This document shows positions 1 to 6,987 of a stretch of 32,264 nucleotides of DNA, in pieces; position 1 is the stretch's first letter, and the number at the start of each line of letters is the position of its first letter. Under the pieces are notes generated by a model that was given only the letters and a program-made list of their open reading frames with translations, was not told where the DNA came from and did no database searches. Where the stretch lies: the NCBI GenBank assembly GCA_945889015.1, contig CAMDBL010000021.1, positions 1-32,264 of the forward strand, read 5' to 3'. Position numbers and translations under genes: made by a program. Source of the DNA: Devosia equisanguinis. GTDB taxonomy: Bacteria > Pseudomonadota > Alphaproteobacteria > Rhizobiales > Hyphomicrobiaceae.

Positions 1-126
1 GCGCCATCTCGTGCGCCCGCCGCGGATCGCAAGCTCGCGAATTCCCGTTGCACGACGCGTCGCCTCGCGGCATCTAGGTTGCGCCGGTGGTGGAGTCGGC
101 GTCACGGGGTTCTCACCCTCAAGCCC

Positions 127-738
127 ATGATCGCTCGCGGCCGTCACGCACTGCTCTGCATGTCCGTCGTGGTTGCGGGTGGTTTCGGCGGCTGCGGTGG
201 AAGCTCCATAACCGCTTCGCTGGGGCTGCCTTCGCCGGCGCAGTTGCCGGCGCTGCCCAAGATGTCCGAGTTGCCCAAGATCGCGACCGTTCCGGCATCG
301 AGTTCATATGCCAAAGCCGCCCCGCTCGAGGTCTATGCCCACGTCGCGCGTGGGATCACGTCGTGCTGGTTCGGCGCCGGGGGGCAACTGAAGGCGTCGC
401 ACATGTTCTATGCGGACGCCGCGCCGCCGAGTGCGGGCGGAAAGGCGGAAATCGCCCTCGTGGAGCGGGATCCGGCAGCCGTTTCGAATCGTGGTGCCAA
501 GGCCTATCGCATCTCGCTGGGCCCGGAAGGCGAAGGCACGCGCGTCGAGCACGCCAACCTGAAACTCTCCGAAGAGCTGATCGGTGCGGCACAGGCCGAC
601 GTCCACCGATTCCTGGAGGGGGATCTCACCTGTGCCGGTGAAGGGCCGCTCGCTCCCAGGCAGGCGCCGGTCGCGGTGGTCGCCGCGCCTGGGAAATCCA
701 AGGTCAAGCCAGCAAAGCCGGCAAACGCCAAGCCGTGA
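127..738 (+). CDS. Putative lipoprotein of unknown function
   Basis: The protein is about 203 residues when started at the ATG at 127. The same frame is open upstream to a TTG at 79, but the ATG puts a short basic N-terminus (MIARGRH) directly before a hydrophobic stretch, as a signal peptide needs. That stretch ends in FGGC, a loose match to a lipobox, so it may be an anchored lipoprotein. The next part is rich in Pro, Leu, Ser and Ala, followed by a mixed alpha/beta region around residues 60-175 and a Lys/Ala/Pro-rich tail (GKSKVKPAKPANAKP). I recognise no family. It faces sciP convergently, with a GC-rich hairpin between them. The reading frame looks genuine from codon use and the signal peptide; the function is unknown. 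Confidence 0.6.
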   Translation: MIARGRHALLCMSVVVAGGFGGCGGSSITASLGLPSPAQLPALPKMSELPKIATVPASSSYAKAAPLEVYAHVARGITSCWFGAGGQLKASHMFYADAAPPSAGGKAEIALVERDPAAVSNRGAKAYRISLGPEGEGTRVEHANLKLSEELIGAAQADVHRFLEGDLTCAGEGPLAPRQAPVAVVAAPGKSKVKPAKPANAKP

Positions 739-866
739 GCCTCGCCTTGAGCCGTGCTTTGAAAATCGGTCGAGATCTGCGTTGCAGGACCGGTCGGCGC
801 TGCTCGGCCAATGGTCTTGGCGGCAGGTTGCGCCGATCCCGTCCATGCCAGGCTCTATGCACGGAG

Positions 867-894
867 GCGCGAGGCCGGACGTGCCGCCTCGCGC
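867..894. terminator. Hairpin between convergent genes, possible bidirectional terminator
   Basis: A perfect 9-bp inverted repeat (GCGCGAGGC / GCCTCGCGC) with a 10-nt loop sits between the stop of the lipoprotein gene (738) and the stop of sciP (937). There is no T-tract on either side, so it is not a canonical intrinsic terminator. The convergent setting is the main argument. Confidence 0.35.
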
Positions 895-936
895 GTTCGA
901 TGACAAAAGCTCGCTCGATCGGTGCAGAGCCGAGGC

Positions 937-1215
937 TCAGCCGCGATAGTCCTGCACGCGGGTGGCGCGCAGTCCCGGCAATCCATGGCGGTCGATCGAC
1001 TGCTGCCAGCTGAGGAACTCGTCCACAGTCAGCTTGTAGCGCTCGCACGCCTCCTCGAGGCTGAGCAGCCCGCCACGGACGGCGGCTACGACCTCGGCCT
1101 TGCGTCGGATCACCCAGCGCTTGGTATCGCGCGGAGGTAGATCGGCAATCGTCAGCGGGCTCCCGTCGGGGCCGATGACATAACGCACTCGCGACTTCAT
1201 CATCTGTTCGGTCAT
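937..1215 (-). CDS. sciP: CtrA inhibitor SciP (DUF1153 family)
   Basis: SciP is a small helix-turn-helix protein that, in Caulobacter, binds the master cell-cycle regulator CtrA and blocks activation of CtrA-dependent promoters. The diagnostic block is present nearly unchanged: RYVIGPDGSPLTIADLPP, then DTKRWVIRRKAEVVAAVRGG, then LLSLEEACERYKLTVDEFLSWQ and IDRHGLPGLRATRVQ. I chose the ATG at 1215 (MTEQMMKSRV, 92 residues) because it gives the family's usual length of about 90 residues. A GTG at 1263 would add 16 unconserved residues, and the ATG at 1200 is also possible. It stands alone, convergent with the lipoprotein gene and divergent from mnmA. A possible CtrA box lies 51-65 bp upstream, which would fit the known CtrA control of sciP. 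Confidence 0.92.
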   Translation of the reverse strand: MTEQMMKSRVRYVIGPDGSPLTIADLPPRDTKRWVIRRKAEVVAAVRGGLLSLEEACERYKLTVDEFLSWQQSIDRHGLPGLRATRVQDYRG

Positions 1216-1265
1216 GGTACTCGATACGCTCTCACAGACCATGGACAAACTTAACACGGTCACTC

Positions 1266-1280
1266 TTAAACCTAGCCTAA
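1266..1280 (-). promoter_or_regulatory. Candidate CtrA binding site upstream of sciP
   Basis: The plus strand reads TTAA-N7-CTAA, one mismatch from the CtrA consensus TTAA-N7-TTAA. It lies 51-65 bp upstream of the chosen sciP start, in the most AT-rich stretch of this part of the window. CtrA activating sciP is established in Caulobacter; its action here is inferred. Confidence 0.35.
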
Positions 1281-1442
1281 GTCATTGAGTAAACATATCA
1301 TAACCGGATGCCTCAATCCATACATCTGTCTCTATTAGTATTGACGCGTGGTTTTTTAGGGGACGATTGTGCGTGGTAAACGCGCGAGTGGTGCCCAAGG
1401 CACGGGTGTTCCGCGAAAGTTGCGGACAGTGTGCGTGCCGTC

Positions 1443-1471
1443 TGGACAGAAGCGGGTTCGGGCCCCATAAA
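1443..1471 (+). promoter_or_regulatory. Candidate sigma-70 promoter for mnmA
   Basis: TGGACA (1443-1448), a 17-nt spacer and CATAAA (1466-1471) give five and four matches to the two consensus hexamers. Transcription would start near 1478, leaving a leader of about 110-130 nt. Confidence 0.4.
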
Positions 1472-1607
1472 GCGCGATGGTTAGCGGACAGTGAGCAGGG
1501 TGACTGCGGGCTTTTGTTGAATGGCCCCGCAGCCAGAGTGTCCCGTGCGGCGTTGTGCCAGGGACGAGGTGTATTGCGGACGGCCGATGGTGAGCGACGA
1601 AGTGAGC

Positions 1608-2825
1608 ATGGACTGTCTGCCCGCGGGCCCCTGGCATGCGGAGCGTCGTCGTGTGCTGGTCGCCATGTCCGGTGGCGTGGACAGCTCGCTCGTCGCGGCA
1701 GCCCTCAAGCATCTCGGTCACGACGTTATCGGCGTCACTTTGCAGCTCTATGACAGCGGCGCGGCGACGGGCCGGCCGGGAAGTTGCTGCGCCGGGCAGG
1801 ATATCCACGATGCCCGCCGTGTCGCCGACCACCTGGGCATTCCCCACTACGTGCTCGATTACGAGCGGCGGTTCCACGAGGCCGTGATCTCGACGTTTGC
1901 CGCCAGTTATGCGCGCGGCGAGACGCCGGTGCCGTGCGTGGCCTGTAACCAGCAGATCAAGTTCGGTGATCTGCTCGCCACTGCGGGTGAACTCGGCGCG
2001 GACATCATGGCGACCGGTCACTACGTCGAGAGCAGCGCCGGACCGGCCGGTCCGATCTTGAGCTGCGGCCGCGACGCCGGGCGCGACCAGAGCTACTTCC
2101 TGTTCGCTACGACGCGCGACCAGCTCTCCCGCCTGTGGTTTCCGCTCGGCGGCCTGACCAAGAGCGAGACTCGCAGCTTGGCCCGCGGCCTTGGTTTGCC
2201 GGTGGCCGACAAACGCGACAGCCAGGACATCTGCTTCGTCGCCAGCGGGCGCTACACCGGGATCGTCGAGCGTTTGCGGCCTGATGCCGCCCTGCCGGGT
2301 GAGATCGTCAACATCGACGGCCGGGTGCTGGGGCGTCATTCCGGCATCATGAATTACACGATCGGTCAGCGCCGCGGGCTCGGCCTCGCGGGCGGCGAGC
2401 CGCTGTTCGTGGTCCGCCTCGATGCGGCGGGGCGGCGGGTGATCGTCGGTCCGCGGCCTGCGTTGATGACCGACGTGCTCGAGCTCAGGGATCTGAACTG
2501 GCTCGGCGACGATGCGCTCGCCGACGGCGAAAAGCGCGCGGTGGCGGTGCGGGTGCGTTCCTCGCAGCCGCCGCGGATGGCGGTTCTGCAGGGGATCGGG
2601 CGCGCTCGCGCGCAGGTTCGTCTGGATGAGCCGGAGTATGGTGTTGCCGCGGGGCAGGCCTGTGTGTTCTATGCCGACCTTTCCAGCCGTGCGCGCGTGC
2701 TCGGTGGCGGCATCATTGCCCGGACGTCGGGATCGGATCTTGCGGACACGGTGGCTCCAAATCCATCGTTCCGCGGTGAGCGAGACAAGATTGCCGTCGA
2801 GGCGACCGTCGAGGTCGCCGGTTGA
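1608..2825 (+). CDS. mnmA: tRNA-specific 2-thiouridylase MnmA
   Basis: MnmA makes 2-thiouridine at the wobble position of tRNA-Lys, -Glu and -Gln in the cytoplasm, using ATP and persulfide sulfur relayed to it. The PP-loop SGGVDSS lies near the N-terminus. The block [27 protein letters not shown] is typical of alphaproteobacterial members. Both expected catalytic cysteines are present, in [17 protein letters not shown] and [14 protein letters not shown]. The motifs GHYV, DQSYFLF and [12 protein letters not shown] follow in order, and the length (405 residues) fits the family. I chose the ATG at 1608 (MDCLPAG); the in-frame ATG at 1587 is an alternative and neither has a strong ribosome site. 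The pmtA-like gene follows after 27 bp and may be cotranscribed. Confidence 0.95.
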   Translation: MDCLPAGPWHAERRRVLVAMSGGVDSSLVAAALKHLGHDVIGVTLQLYDSGAATGRPGSCCAGQDIHDARRVADHLGIPHYVLDYERRFHEAVISTFAASYARGETPVPCVACNQQIKFGDLLATAGELGADIMATGHYVESSAGPAGPILSCGRDAGRDQSYFLFATTRDQLSRLWFPLGGLTKSETRSLARGLGLPVADKRDSQDICFVASGRYTGIVERLRPDAALPGEIVNIDGRVLGRHSGIMNYTIGQRRGLGLAGGEPLFVVRLDAAGRRVIVGPRPALMTDVLELRDLNWLGDDALADGEKRAVAVRVRSSQPPRMAVLQGIGRARAQVRLDEPEYGVAAGQACVFYADLSSRARVLGGGIIARTSGSDLADTVAPNPSFRGERDKIAVEATVEVAG

Positions 2826-2852
2826 GGCGCAGCGAGAGAAGGGTGGAAGGTG

Positions 2853-3578
2853 ATGAGACAAGGTATGCCTGCAGACGGGCAGCGTTCCCGGACCTTGGCT
2901 GACCGGCTCGGCCTGAAAGCCGCCGGGCGTGTCCGGATGGACGAGAGCGCCGTGCGCGAGGCTTACCGGCGCTGGGCGCCCGTCTACGATCACACCTTCG
3001 GCTTGGTGGCGACCGAGGGCCGGCGTCACGCGGTCGAGCTCATCAACAAGCGGGATGGGCGCGTGTTGGAGGTCGGCGTCGGCACCGGCCTGTCGCTGCC
3101 CGCCTACGGCAGCCACCTCGAGATCGTCGGTATCGATCTGTCGCCCGAGATGCTGGACAAGGCGCGCTCGCGCGTCGCATCGGAAGGCCTCGAGAACGTC
3201 GCCGGACTGCATGAGATGGATGCGGGCGATCTGAGCTTCCCGTCTCAGTCGTTCGACACCGTCGTCGCCATGTACGTGCTGACCGTGGTGCCGGAGCCGG
3301 AGCGGGTGATGCGCGAGTTGTCGCGCGTGACAAAGCCCGGTGGCGAGGTGCTGCTGGTCAATCATTTCAGTCAGGAGGAGGGTGTCCGCGGCTGGGTCGA
3401 GCGCCGCATGGCTCCATTCGCCGATAAGCTCGGTTGGCGTCCCGTGTTCGATCTCGATCGCGTCATGGTCTGCGAGGATCTGACACTGGTCGAGCGTCAG
3501 GCTCTGCGTCCTTTCGGCCTGTTTACGATGCTGCGTTTCGTCAAATCCGAGGATGCGGCGCCCGCCATCACGCACTGA
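2853..3578 (+). CDS. pmtA: Class I SAM methyltransferase, probably phosphatidylethanolamine N-methyltransferase (Rhodobacter PmtA type)
   Basis: PmtA methylates phosphatidylethanolamine stepwise to phosphatidylcholine at the inner membrane. The protein has a class I fold: motif I LEVGVGTGLSLP, the acidic motif II IVGIDLSPEMLDKAR, DTVVAMYVLTVVPEPERVM, and KPGGEVLLVNHF. Two regions resemble what I recall of the UbiE-like Rhodobacter sphaeroides PmtA rather than generic UbiE: YRRWAPVYDHTFGLV near the N-terminus, and WVERRMAPFADKLGWRPVFDL followed by LRPFGLFTMLRF at the C-terminus. The substrate is therefore an inference, and another small-molecule or lipid methyltransferase is possible. A GTG at 2850 directly precedes the ATG at 2853, and GAGAAGG just upstream suits either. 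It follows mnmA closely. Confidence 0.72.
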   Translation: MRQGMPADGQRSRTLADRLGLKAAGRVRMDESAVREAYRRWAPVYDHTFGLVATEGRRHAVELINKRDGRVLEVGVGTGLSLPAYGSHLEIVGIDLSPEMLDKARSRVASEGLENVAGLHEMDAGDLSFPSQSFDTVVAMYVLTVVPEPERVMRELSRVTKPGGEVLLVNHFSQEEGVRGWVERRMAPFADKLGWRPVFDLDRVMVCEDLTLVERQALRPFGLFTMLRFVKSEDAAPAITH

Positions 3579-3668
3579 GTTCCGGTGCGTGGATGTGCGG
3601 CTCGCGCGTCCCCTCTACAACACCGCACTTTGACGCGATCGCGATGACGAATTACGCGGCGGCTCGCC

Positions 3669-3698
3669 TTGACACCGGTGAGCCGCCGTCTCTATAGA
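3669..3698 (+). promoter_or_regulatory. Strong sigma-70 promoter of the tRNA-Met gene
   Basis: A perfect TTGACA (3669-3674) is followed by an 18-nt spacer and TATAGA (3693-3698), so transcription should begin near 3705, just ahead of the tRNA 5' end at 3710. The -35 box sits in the loop of an 8-bp inverted repeat (GGCGGCTC at 3658-3665, GAGCCGCC at 3680-3687). That dyad could instead be a terminator for the upstream methyltransferase gene. Confidence 0.7.
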
Positions 3699-3709
3699 GG
3701 GCGGCCTCT

Positions 3710-3786
3710 AGCGGGATAGCTCAGATGGTTAGAGCGGAGGATTCATAACCCTCAGGTCGGCGGTTCGATCCCGCCTCCCGCTACCA
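3710..3786 (+). tRNA. tRNA-Met (CAT), elongator type
   Basis: The 77 nt fold as a complete cloverleaf. The acceptor is AGCGGGA / TCCCGCT, with discriminator A and an encoded CCA at 3784-3786. The D-stem is GCTC / GAGC, and the T-arm is GGCGG-TTCGATC-CCGCC. The anticodon loop TTCATAA places CAT at 3744-3746. A1 pairs with T72, and the three G-C pairs at the base of an initiator anticodon stem are missing, so it is not initiator tRNA. A CAT anticodon could also mean lysidine-modified tRNA-Ile2, but the body does not resemble those I recall. The closing pair of the anticodon stem (3741 A, 3749 C) is a mismatch. No integrase gene adjoins it. Confidence 0.92.
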
Positions 3787-3913
3787 CCGACCGAACCGCC
3801 TGTGCCCATACGGCGGCACGTCGGCTTCTCCAGGAACGACTGCTGGAAATGCGCGCCGATCCGTCGGCCGTCTGCGCCCACTGCCGCGCCCTGCAAAGTT
3901 CGCCGGTTCGTCG

Positions 3914-4993
3914 TCAGCGTCCGAGTGCCAACAGGAAGCGGCGCGCGGCGGCGATGTCGACATTGGGTCGGGTCGGCTCGATCGCCGCAGCGATCTCCCG
4001 CAGCTCCTCGATCGACAGCCAGTCCGCAGCGCCGAAGCCGACCTGCTCGGACACCAGGCGGACGAACGCGTCGACCGCCACCGTGTCGTCGGCGACGGCA
4101 GCCTCTCTGGCACGCGGAAGCAGGTCCTCTTTCAACGTCTTCAAATTGCTGGCGGTCTGCGCGTAGCGCAGCGCATTGCGCTCGTCCACCTTGGCGATCG
4201 TCGTGGAGGCAATCAGAACCGCGAAGGCGGCACCGATCAACGCGCGCCCCATCGCGAGATCGGGGTCGAATGAGAGTGCGGGTGTGTAGAGGCCGAGCAG
4301 CACGGCGATGGCGAGCACGATCTGCAACACCGTGTAGGCGAGCACTAGGCCGAGAATGACGAGGCTGGTGCGATTGAGGCCGGTGCCGCGGCCGAGTTCG
4401 CGCGCGCGCTTGGTGAAATACGCGAGCTGCGGCTCGAGCAGGTAGCGCACGATGATCTCGAGTTTGAGCGGCAGCAGCGGCAGCTCGCCGTCGAGCGCCA
4501 TCTGCGGGCGCTGCATGATGCAATCGAAAAAGGCCATCCGCTTGGCCTCGGCGATGGCGCGCAGGCGCATCCAATTCTCGAGCGGACGTTTGGTCTTCAT
4601 GTAGAGGCTGATCAGCAGCGTCGCGAGAAACAGCACGAGCTGCAGCACCAGTGCGGCTCCGAGCCAGATCGCGAGGTCCTCGCCGACGAACCGGCGCAGC
4701 GCCTGCGTGAACGACAACGCGAGAATGCCGAGGATGATGATGCCGTAGCGGGCGATGATGCCGAGCCAGTTCCAGCGCCGGTAGCGCTTCTGTGCGGCAA
4801 TGGCGGCCGCGTCGTTGCGGTCGTAGTCGGCGACGAGCCTTGCCAGCGCTTGATCAGCCAAGACGCGGATCAGCGGCCCCGCTTCCGGCAGCATGTGCGC
4901 GGCCTTGGCGGCGGGATCGAGCGCATAGCCGCGCTCTGCGAGCGGCGGGGCGTTGACGGCGCGGATCGCGGCATCCGTGACGTCGTTGCTCAT
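3914..4993 (-). CDS. Four-helix membrane protein, resembling a tandem SLATT-domain protein
   Basis: The protein is 359 residues from the ATG at 4993, which has the ribosome site GGAGGG 5 nt upstream. The frame is open further upstream but that part looks like noise. Residues 1-70 are soluble. Two hydrophobic hairpins follow: about 76-97 with 107-131, and 209-236 with 248-266. After the first hairpin comes WMRLRAIAEAKRMAFF (141-156), and after the second RYAQTASNLKTLKEDL (276-291). A hairpin followed by a helical segment with Trp/Arg/Glu or RY..T...L is how I recall SLATT (DUF4231-like) effectors of nucleotide-signalling conflict systems, including ones with two different SLATT units. No nucleotidyltransferase or SLOG gene is next to it, so the role is unclear. 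It lies between tRNA-Met and proC. Confidence 0.7.
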   Translation of the reverse strand: MSNDVTDAAIRAVNAPPLAERGYALDPAAKAAHMLPEAGPLIRVLADQALARLVADYDRNDAAAIAAQKRYRRWNWLGIIARYGIIILGILALSFTQALRRFVGEDLAIWLGAALVLQLVLFLATLLISLYMKTKRPLENWMRLRAIAEAKRMAFFDCIMQRPQMALDGELPLLPLKLEIIVRYLLEPQLAYFTKRARELGRGTGLNRTSLVILGLVLAYTVLQIVLAIAVLLGLYTPALSFDPDLAMGRALIGAAFAVLIASTTIAKVDERNALRYAQTASNLKTLKEDLLPRAREAAVADDTVAVDAFVRLVSEQVGFGAADWLSIEELREIAAAIEPTRPNVDIAAARRFLLALGR

Positions 4994-5205
4994 CTGTCCC
5001 TCCTGGTCACCCGTGTCGAGCAATAGCGCATGCGGGCGGGCCTGCCTATGACGGGTCGCTGACGCGGGGACACGACGACGTGGCCGCCGACACCGGCACG
5101 CGGGAGCGATGCCCGACACTCGCTCGCTCGACAGGCAAGTGGACGCGTCCCGGCGCGCCGCATAAAACCCCCATTGACCCATTGTCCGCTCGAGGAGCCC
5201 TGCCC

Positions 5206-6030
5206 ATGTCGCTGTCGCTGAACGGTCCCCTGCTGCTGGTCGGCGCCGGCAAGATGGGCGGCGCACTGCTCGAGGGCTGGCTGAAGCGCGGTTTGAAGCC
5301 GTCGCAAGTCGTGGTGCAAGATCCCTCTCCTTCCGCCGACATCAAGTCCATGCTCGACACGCACGGTATCGGTTGCGTCGCGAGCGCGGATGCGGGCGGA
5401 TCGCCGCCGGCCGTGATCCTGATGGCGGTGAAGCCGCAGGTGATGGAGGCAGTGTTCCCGGCCGTCGCCAAGCTGGCAGGCCCCGGCACTCTGGTGCTGT
5501 CGATCGCGGCCGGCCGCACCATCGCGAGCTTCGAGCGTCATCTGGCGCCCGGCCGGGCGGTGGTGCGCGCGATGCCGAATACGCCCGCCGCCATCGGTCG
5601 CGGCATCACGGTCTGCTGCGCCAACGCGGCGTGCACGCCCGCGCAGCGGACGCTGGCCGGCGAGCTGCTGTCGGCGGTCGGCGAGGTCGACTGGGTCGGC
5701 GAGGAGAAGCTGATCGATGCGGTGACGGCAGTCTCGGGCTCGGGACCCGCCTACGTGTTCCTTTTGGCGGAGTGCCTGGCGGAGGCGGGCCGCGCGGTCG
5801 GGCTCGAGGCCGGGCTCGCGCGCAAGCTCGCGGACGCGACCGTGTCGGGATCGGGCGAGCTGCTGCGCCAGTCCGGAATCGACGCCGCGACGCTGCGCAA
5901 GAACGTGACCTCGCCCGGCGGCACCACCGCGGCGGCATTGGCGGTGCTGATGGCCGGCGACGGACTGCAGCCGTTGATGACGCGGGCCGTGGCCGCCGCC
6001 GAGGAGCGCGGCCGTGAGCTTGCGGGGTGA
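5206..6030 (+). CDS. proC: Pyrroline-5-carboxylate reductase ProC
   Basis: ProC catalyses the last step of proline synthesis, NAD(P)H-dependent reduction of 1-pyrroline-5-carboxylate, in the cytoplasm. The N-terminal Rossmann motif VGAGKMGGALLEGWL, the segment VRAMPNTPAAIGRGITV, the signature VSGSGPAYVFLLAECLAEAG and the C-terminal SPGGTTAAALAVL all appear at the expected places. The length of 274 residues is normal. The ATG at 5206 has GAGGAG 8 nt upstream; the longer open frame back to 5080 lacks family similarity. It is divergent from the membrane-protein gene, with 212 bp between starts, in which I found no convincing promoter. The chromate genes follow on the same strand but have their own promoter. 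Confidence 0.95.
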   Translation: MSLSLNGPLLLVGAGKMGGALLEGWLKRGLKPSQVVVQDPSPSADIKSMLDTHGIGCVASADAGGSPPAVILMAVKPQVMEAVFPAVAKLAGPGTLVLSIAAGRTIASFERHLAPGRAVVRAMPNTPAAIGRGITVCCANAACTPAQRTLAGELLSAVGEVDWVGEEKLIDAVTAVSGSGPAYVFLLAECLAEAGRAVGLEAGLARKLADATVSGSGELLRQSGIDAATLRKNVTSPGGTTAAALAVLMAGDGLQPLMTRAVAAAEERGRELAG

Positions 6031-6055
6031 AGCCGGCGTCGTCGTGCGTCGCGTC

Positions 6056-6084
6056 TTGAAAGCGTTGCATCGCACGTGTATCGT
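6056..6084 (+). promoter_or_regulatory. Candidate promoter of the chromate operon, bracketed by an inverted repeat
   Basis: TTGAAA (6056-6061), a 17-nt spacer and TATCGT (6079-6084) form a plausible sigma-70 promoter with its start near 6091. A 6-bp inverted repeat, CTTGAA (6055-6060) and TTCAAG (6084-6089), sits exactly over the two boxes and could be an operator, although arms this short can arise by chance. Confidence 0.45.
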
Positions 6085-6162
6085 TCAAGGCACGGGGTAA
6101 TCTTGGCCGCCCCGTCAGGCCCATCGCCCAAGCGCCAGTCTCCGCGAACTATGGAGGCTCAC

Positions 6163-6987
6163 GTGGGCGATTTTTTCGTTTCTACGGCTGAACTCGCAGC
6201 AACGATTGGCACCGCATTGGCGCCGGTTGTCAACGATGTGCGGCGACGTGCCGTTTACGACGCGGCCGATCGGGTGCTGCCGACGGCACGATGGCGCGAT
6301 CACGCGGCGTCACGAACATTGTCCACGCCGCAAGCGGGGTCGATCGTTGTCTACTGCGCTCACGGACACAACGTCAGCCAGCTCGCCGCGGCCGAGTGGC
6401 GTGCGGCAGGGCACGACGCGCGTGTACTCGCCGGAGGCATCGCCGCATGGGAGGCCGCCGGCCTGCCGACGTTCTCCAAGTCCGCGCTTCCTGGACGCGA
6501 CGAGTCCAAGCCCTCGCGTTGGGTAACGCGCGTCCGGCCCAAGATCGACCGTATCGCCTGCCCGTGGCTGATCTCGCGCTTCATCGACCGCGAGGCGGTC
6601 TTCACCTTCGTCGAGCCCGCGCAGGTGCTGGAAGTGGCGCGCGAGTCCGGCGCCATCGCCTACGACGTCGAGGGTGCGCCGTTTACGCACGATGGGCCGC
6701 TGTGTTCGTTCGACACATTGATCCGCGCGTTCGGTCTGGCCGACCCGCACCTCGATGCGCTGGCGCTGATCGTGCGCGGCGCCGACACGGCTCGCCTCGA
6801 TCTCGCGCCGGAGGCCGCAGGCCTGCTTGCCGTCTCGCTCGGGGTATCGGCTCTGGCCGGGGGAGATGATCACGCCGCGCTGGCGCTGGGTTTTCCGGTC
6901 TATGACGCGCTTTATGCCTGGCATAGGTTGGCAGTCGCCGAGACGCACAATTGGCCGGCGAAGACCGGCGCACGGGGGAGCGTATGA
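6163..6987 (+). CDS. Rhodanese/ChrB C-terminal domain fusion, chromate resistance protein
   Basis: The N-terminal half is a rhodanese-like domain. Its active-site loop CAHGHNVS follows SIVVY, and VLAGGIAAWEAAG closes the domain, so the catalytic Cys is present. The C-terminal half matches the ChrB C-terminal domain: RVRPKIDRIACPWLISRFIDREA, FVEPAQVLEVA, then YDVEGAPFTHDGPLCSFDTLI. ChrB proteins regulate or assist chromate export; here the usual ChrB N-terminal domain is replaced by rhodanese. I chose the GTG at 6163 because GGAGG lies 5 nt upstream; an ATG at 6151 lacks such a site, and the frame is open to 6076. The stop overlaps the chrA start (ATGA), so the two are cotranslated. A sulfur-transfer or redox role in chromate stress is inferred. 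Confidence 0.82.
   Translation: MGDFFVSTAELAATIGTALAPVVNDVRRRAVYDAADRVLPTARWRDHAASRTLSTPQAGSIVVYCAHGHNVSQLAAAEWRAAGHDARVLAGGIAAWEAAGLPTFSKSALPGRDESKPSRWVTRVRPKIDRIACPWLISRFIDREAVFTFVEPAQVLEVARESGAIAYDVEGAPFTHDGPLCSFDTLIRAFGLADPHLDALALIVRGADTARLDLAPEAAGLLAVSLGVSALAGGDDHAALALGFPVYDALYAWHRLAVAETHNWPAKTGARGSV

Larger units (their letters stand above)
1216..1607. other. Gene-free region between divergent sciP and mnmA
   Basis: This 392-base stretch has no convincing gene. Its left part (about 1235-1360) is clearly richer in A and T than its surroundings and holds the candidate CtrA box. The right part holds a probable mnmA promoter at 1443-1471 and a 7-bp hairpin (CTGCGGG / CCCGCAG, 1504-1532) that would fall in the mnmA leader. 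The mnmA frame is open back to 1521, but the residues before 1608 do not look like MnmA. No riboswitch was recognised. Confidence 0.5.

Noticed and set aside
1251-1269. TTAA-N11-TTAA as a second CtrA box
   Set aside because: The spacing of 11 does not fit the CtrA requirement of 7.
1356-3575. 739-residue open frame on the minus strand
   Set aside because: It lies antisense to mnmA and the methyltransferase gene, both clearly recognised, and its composition (His/Arg/Ala-rich, no family features) is what the third-codon-position GC bias produces on the opposite strand.
3710-3913. tRNA-Met as an integration site of a genomic island
   Set aside because: No integrase gene or duplicated tRNA 3' end is visible downstream, and the following genes match the window in composition.
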